The notes under the pieces: generated by a model
What the model was told of the DNA's origin: nothing
What the model saw: the letters and a program-made list of their open reading frames with translations, nothing else
The model's database searches: none
Program-made: the position numbers and the translations under genes
Shown: piece by piece, positions 61,601 to 64,000 of the stretch
Numbering within the stretch: position 1 is the first letter of the stretch
How the letters are laid out: each line of letters begins with the position of its first letter
NCBI GenBank assembly: GCA_030770425.1
Contig: JASJFT010000010.1
Coordinates: forward strand, 423,669-487,668
Direction of reading: 5' to 3'
Origin: Darksidea phi
Lineage: Eukaryota > Ascomycota > Dothideomycetes > Pleosporales > Lentitheciaceae
Length of the DNA stretch: 64,000 nucleotides

Positions 61601-63910
61601 AGATATAATTAGTATTCCTTTAAGCTATTTAAAAAAATAATAAAATTATTAATATAGACTCGAATAAATAGAAAATCTTATATAATACCTTCTATTTAGT
61701 ATTAGATATATTAAATAGAGTTAATATAATCTATAATAGCTATATATAATAGCTCTTAATCTTAATAGCTATTAATAGCTAGCTTATAGCGATCTTTCTT
61801 AGCTATTAACTATTAATAGAAAAAGCTAACGCTATTAATAATACTAATATAGGAAGCGCCCTTAAGATTCTAAATAATATTTAATTACTTTTATAGTAGA
61901 TATAAATCCTTTACTACTACTTCGTTTAATACTTATAGGTTAACTATAGGGCGTTCTTTACGTAAAACTTTCCTATTCTTATTAACTATAGTTTTCTAGG
62001 CGACGAATACTAGATAATCGAAATACGTATCTTAGATTATCTAGAATATTTTTCTATCTCGATAAAGCTTATCGAATAATTCGTCTATTAATAATTATTC
62101 TTTAGGTATTAAGTTATACGGGCGAATATTAAGCTTTATATTTTCCTATCTAGATATAAGTAGGATTCTTATATAGTTTTCTTTTAGAATATCTACTATA
62201 GAAGCTTTATTAATAAATAGTATAGGAAATTATTTATAGACGGGCGTTAAGGTTTTTATATTATCTAAGTATTCTACTTTAAAGATAGTAATACTATTTA
62301 GAAGGATTATTTTAATATCTATTAATTATAGTTTAGTATATAGGGTAGAACCGTCTAGATTTATTTTTACTATTTTATCGGTTATTTCTACGAAATAGAC
62401 TTCTACTATAGGTAAGTTTTATAGCTACTAGAATACCTCTATTCTAGTAAATATAGTATTAACTCCTAACTTTTTATTAACTCGATAATATCTATTTATT
62501 TCTAATAGTATAGTATAGCCTAGACGCGCGTTATACTAAATAGTAATATATTTATAGATATTATTTTAAAAAAGAATATATATTAATTTAGAATTTAATA
62601 TCCCTTAATAGCTAGTTACGTAATAAAAGACTACCTACTAGGATTAGAAATTAAGATTATAGTTCTTAAATAGTCCTCTTAACTTAATCTTAATATATTA
62701 TACTAAAAATATAGGTATAATAATATCTTCGACGTATAAGATTTTATATATTTTTAGTAAAGATTTCTTAGGTATAAACTAAATTAGAACTCTAGCTTAT
62801 TAGTAATTTAGAAAAATTATTTCTCCTATATTTATATTAATAGTAACTTACTTAGACCCTAGAATATCTATATCTATTAGAAGTCCTAGTTCTAAGCTCT
62901 TTACTATACGTATAGTAATATTAATAGTTACTAGAATATTCACCTCTTTTATATTAATAACGGGTAGATATACTTTTTCGTATATATATAATCTTAATTT
63001 ATATTATTCTTTACTAAGTCCTTTTAATAGAAGTAGCTTATTAAAAAGTCTAATTATTATATATAGTAGGAAATACTTTTAAAACGTCTTATTAATAAGT
63101 ATAATCGATACTCCTATATTTAGGATAATAGTAGTTATATTTCTATTAGAATAGAATATTACTTTCGTCTTAAGATATTATTAATATCGTTATTTATTTA
63201 GATTTATTAGATAATTATATATCGATAATTATATAATAGGGATATTAGTCGTCTATTATATATTATTAGTATTAGTAGTTACTTAATTACTAATAGAGGA
63301 GCTATTAATCTAGTATTCTTAGTTTAATACTACGTATATTAATATAGTCCTATTTTATCTTTAAAGCTTACTTATATCTATAAGACCCTTTTATTTTTTA
63401 TTTTAGGTATTTCGTTATTATTAGATTCTCTAGCTAATACGAAATATCTAGTATCTTATAAGTATTTATATAGCTAATTATTAGATATAAATATAGTCTA
63501 ATAGCTATAGTATATACGAGATAGTAATTAATAGTCTCTTTTAAAATTAATAAATTTAGATTTTATAAATACTATATAGGTATATACGGAAGGATCTATT
63601 ACCTTAAGATTATAGTCTAGAAGGTAAAAAGGTTTAGATTCCTTCTCTTACTAGAATATTCCGAACTTAAGTATAGGTTCTTCCTTTAGTCTACTATTTA
63701 ACTCGTCTTTTAACTACTCGTTATTATATAGATCCTATTATTTATTCCCTTCTTATTACTTATTCTATTCGGCGTTAACGTTAAATATACGATTTCTAGG
63801 GACGAAGTTTCTACTATCTTCTTACTAGTTCGGCTAACTAGTCTACTACTCTAGCTAGTAGTAAGAGGTTCTCTATCTAGTATATTATCTATTTTCTCTT
63901 TTTTAAGCTA
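58679..63910 (-). mobile_element. Older RIP-inactivated chromovirus on the - strand, interrupted by the + strand element
   Basis: Read on the - strand with Gln/Trp-derived stops ignored, pol domains appear from right to left. Reverse transcriptase near 61600-62100 has YINNFIIFS where YIDDF is expected, then LETYIGLANYLRDK. RNase H has RLLYINIDVSK at about 61150-61190 and a KNYxLxELE-type motif near 60940. Integrase lies near 59400-60150 (NRIEYYKLYSSLE; FITGLPAS-like motif decayed). A chromodomain (RIERVQYLVQQKEQGS-like) lies near 58850-59040. Gag would lie toward 63,000-63,900. The + strand chromovirus inserted just downstream of the chromodomain, so the 3' end continues left of 51676. Its LTRs could not be delimited by eye. 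Confidence 0.8.
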
Positions 63911-64000
63911 CCGTTCGTATAGTTTTGTTATGCGTTGTACGTACCTTTATACGGGATCCGGGTTAGGGCCGATAGAACGTTTGTCGCACCGTTGGTTTCT
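63911..64000. other. Return to normal composition at window end
   Basis: From about 63911 TG and CA dinucleotides reappear (TTTTGTTATGCGTTG, CGCACCGTTGG), marking the right edge of the RIPed block. Too short to annotate. Confidence 0.5.

Noticed and set aside
47561..63910. CRISPR-like or satellite array, suggested by the monotonous TA-rich sequence
   Set aside because: No regular spacing of repeats; the monotony is due to RIP, and ordinary retrotransposon domains can be read.

Overview
The window comes from a filamentous ascomycete, most likely a Dothideomycete of the Pleosporales type. Genes are interrupted by short introns, mostly 45-120 nt, with GTRNGY donors, CTAAC/CTGAC-like branch points and YAG acceptors. 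The genes include an AA9 lytic polysaccharide monooxygenase, a HET-domain gene, a fungal NLR and a MetX-type serine acyltransferase. The last 17 kb is extremely A+T-rich, RIP-mutated retrotransposon sequence with almost no CA or TG dinucleotides. No database search was possible; assignments rest on motifs read from the translations.

Region 1 (about 1-30.5 kb) is ordinary gene-dense euchromatin. In order it holds: a broken HET gene (runs off the left edge), a secreted or anchored Cys-rich Ser/Thr-rich protein, a giant USP-type deubiquitinase divergent from the RNase P/MRP subunit POP3, a Cdc4/FBXW7-type F-box WD40 protein, a secreted AA9 LPMO, a mitochondrial CysA/Cys2-like serine O-acyltransferase, a sugar-type MFS transporter, KU70 divergent from ferrochelatase HEM15, the PDH E1 alpha gene PDA1, and an uncharacterised Lys-rich repeat ORF interrupted by an in-frame stop.

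Region 2 (about 30.5-46.9 kb) is a transition zone. Small RIP-mutated islands (31.2-31.5 and 33.2-33.7 kb) alternate with genes, many of them damaged by ordinary small indels, splice-site changes or rearrangement rather than by RIP: an IAH1-like SGNH esterase relic, a CorA-like protein with a frameshift, an SDR with one junction that does not join, an AsaB/CmcJ-like gene whose middle is replaced by foreign antisense DNA, and an M20D amidohydrolase without a clear 5' end. A GNAT acetyltransferase looks intact. Local duplications (2x25 bp, 2x73 bp, and an inverted repeat cluster at 40.6-41.3 kb) fit a rearrangement-prone area. The zone ends with a SesB-like alpha/beta-hydrolase + NB-ARC + TPR NLR gene whose stop codon lies within about 10 bp of the repeat block.

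Region 3 (about 46.9-63.9 kb) is a repeat block. A complete 6,993-bp Ty3/Gypsy chromovirus on the + strand (440-bp LTRs, 5-bp target duplication ACTCC, polypurine tract, zinc knuckle, PR, RT, IN, chromodomain) is nested in an older chromovirus lying on the - strand. Left of it is a further long, unidentified, coiled-coil-rich decayed frame on the - strand. All are dead: catalytic residues and Gln/Trp codons have been converted in the way expected from RIP. The last ~90 bases return to normal composition.
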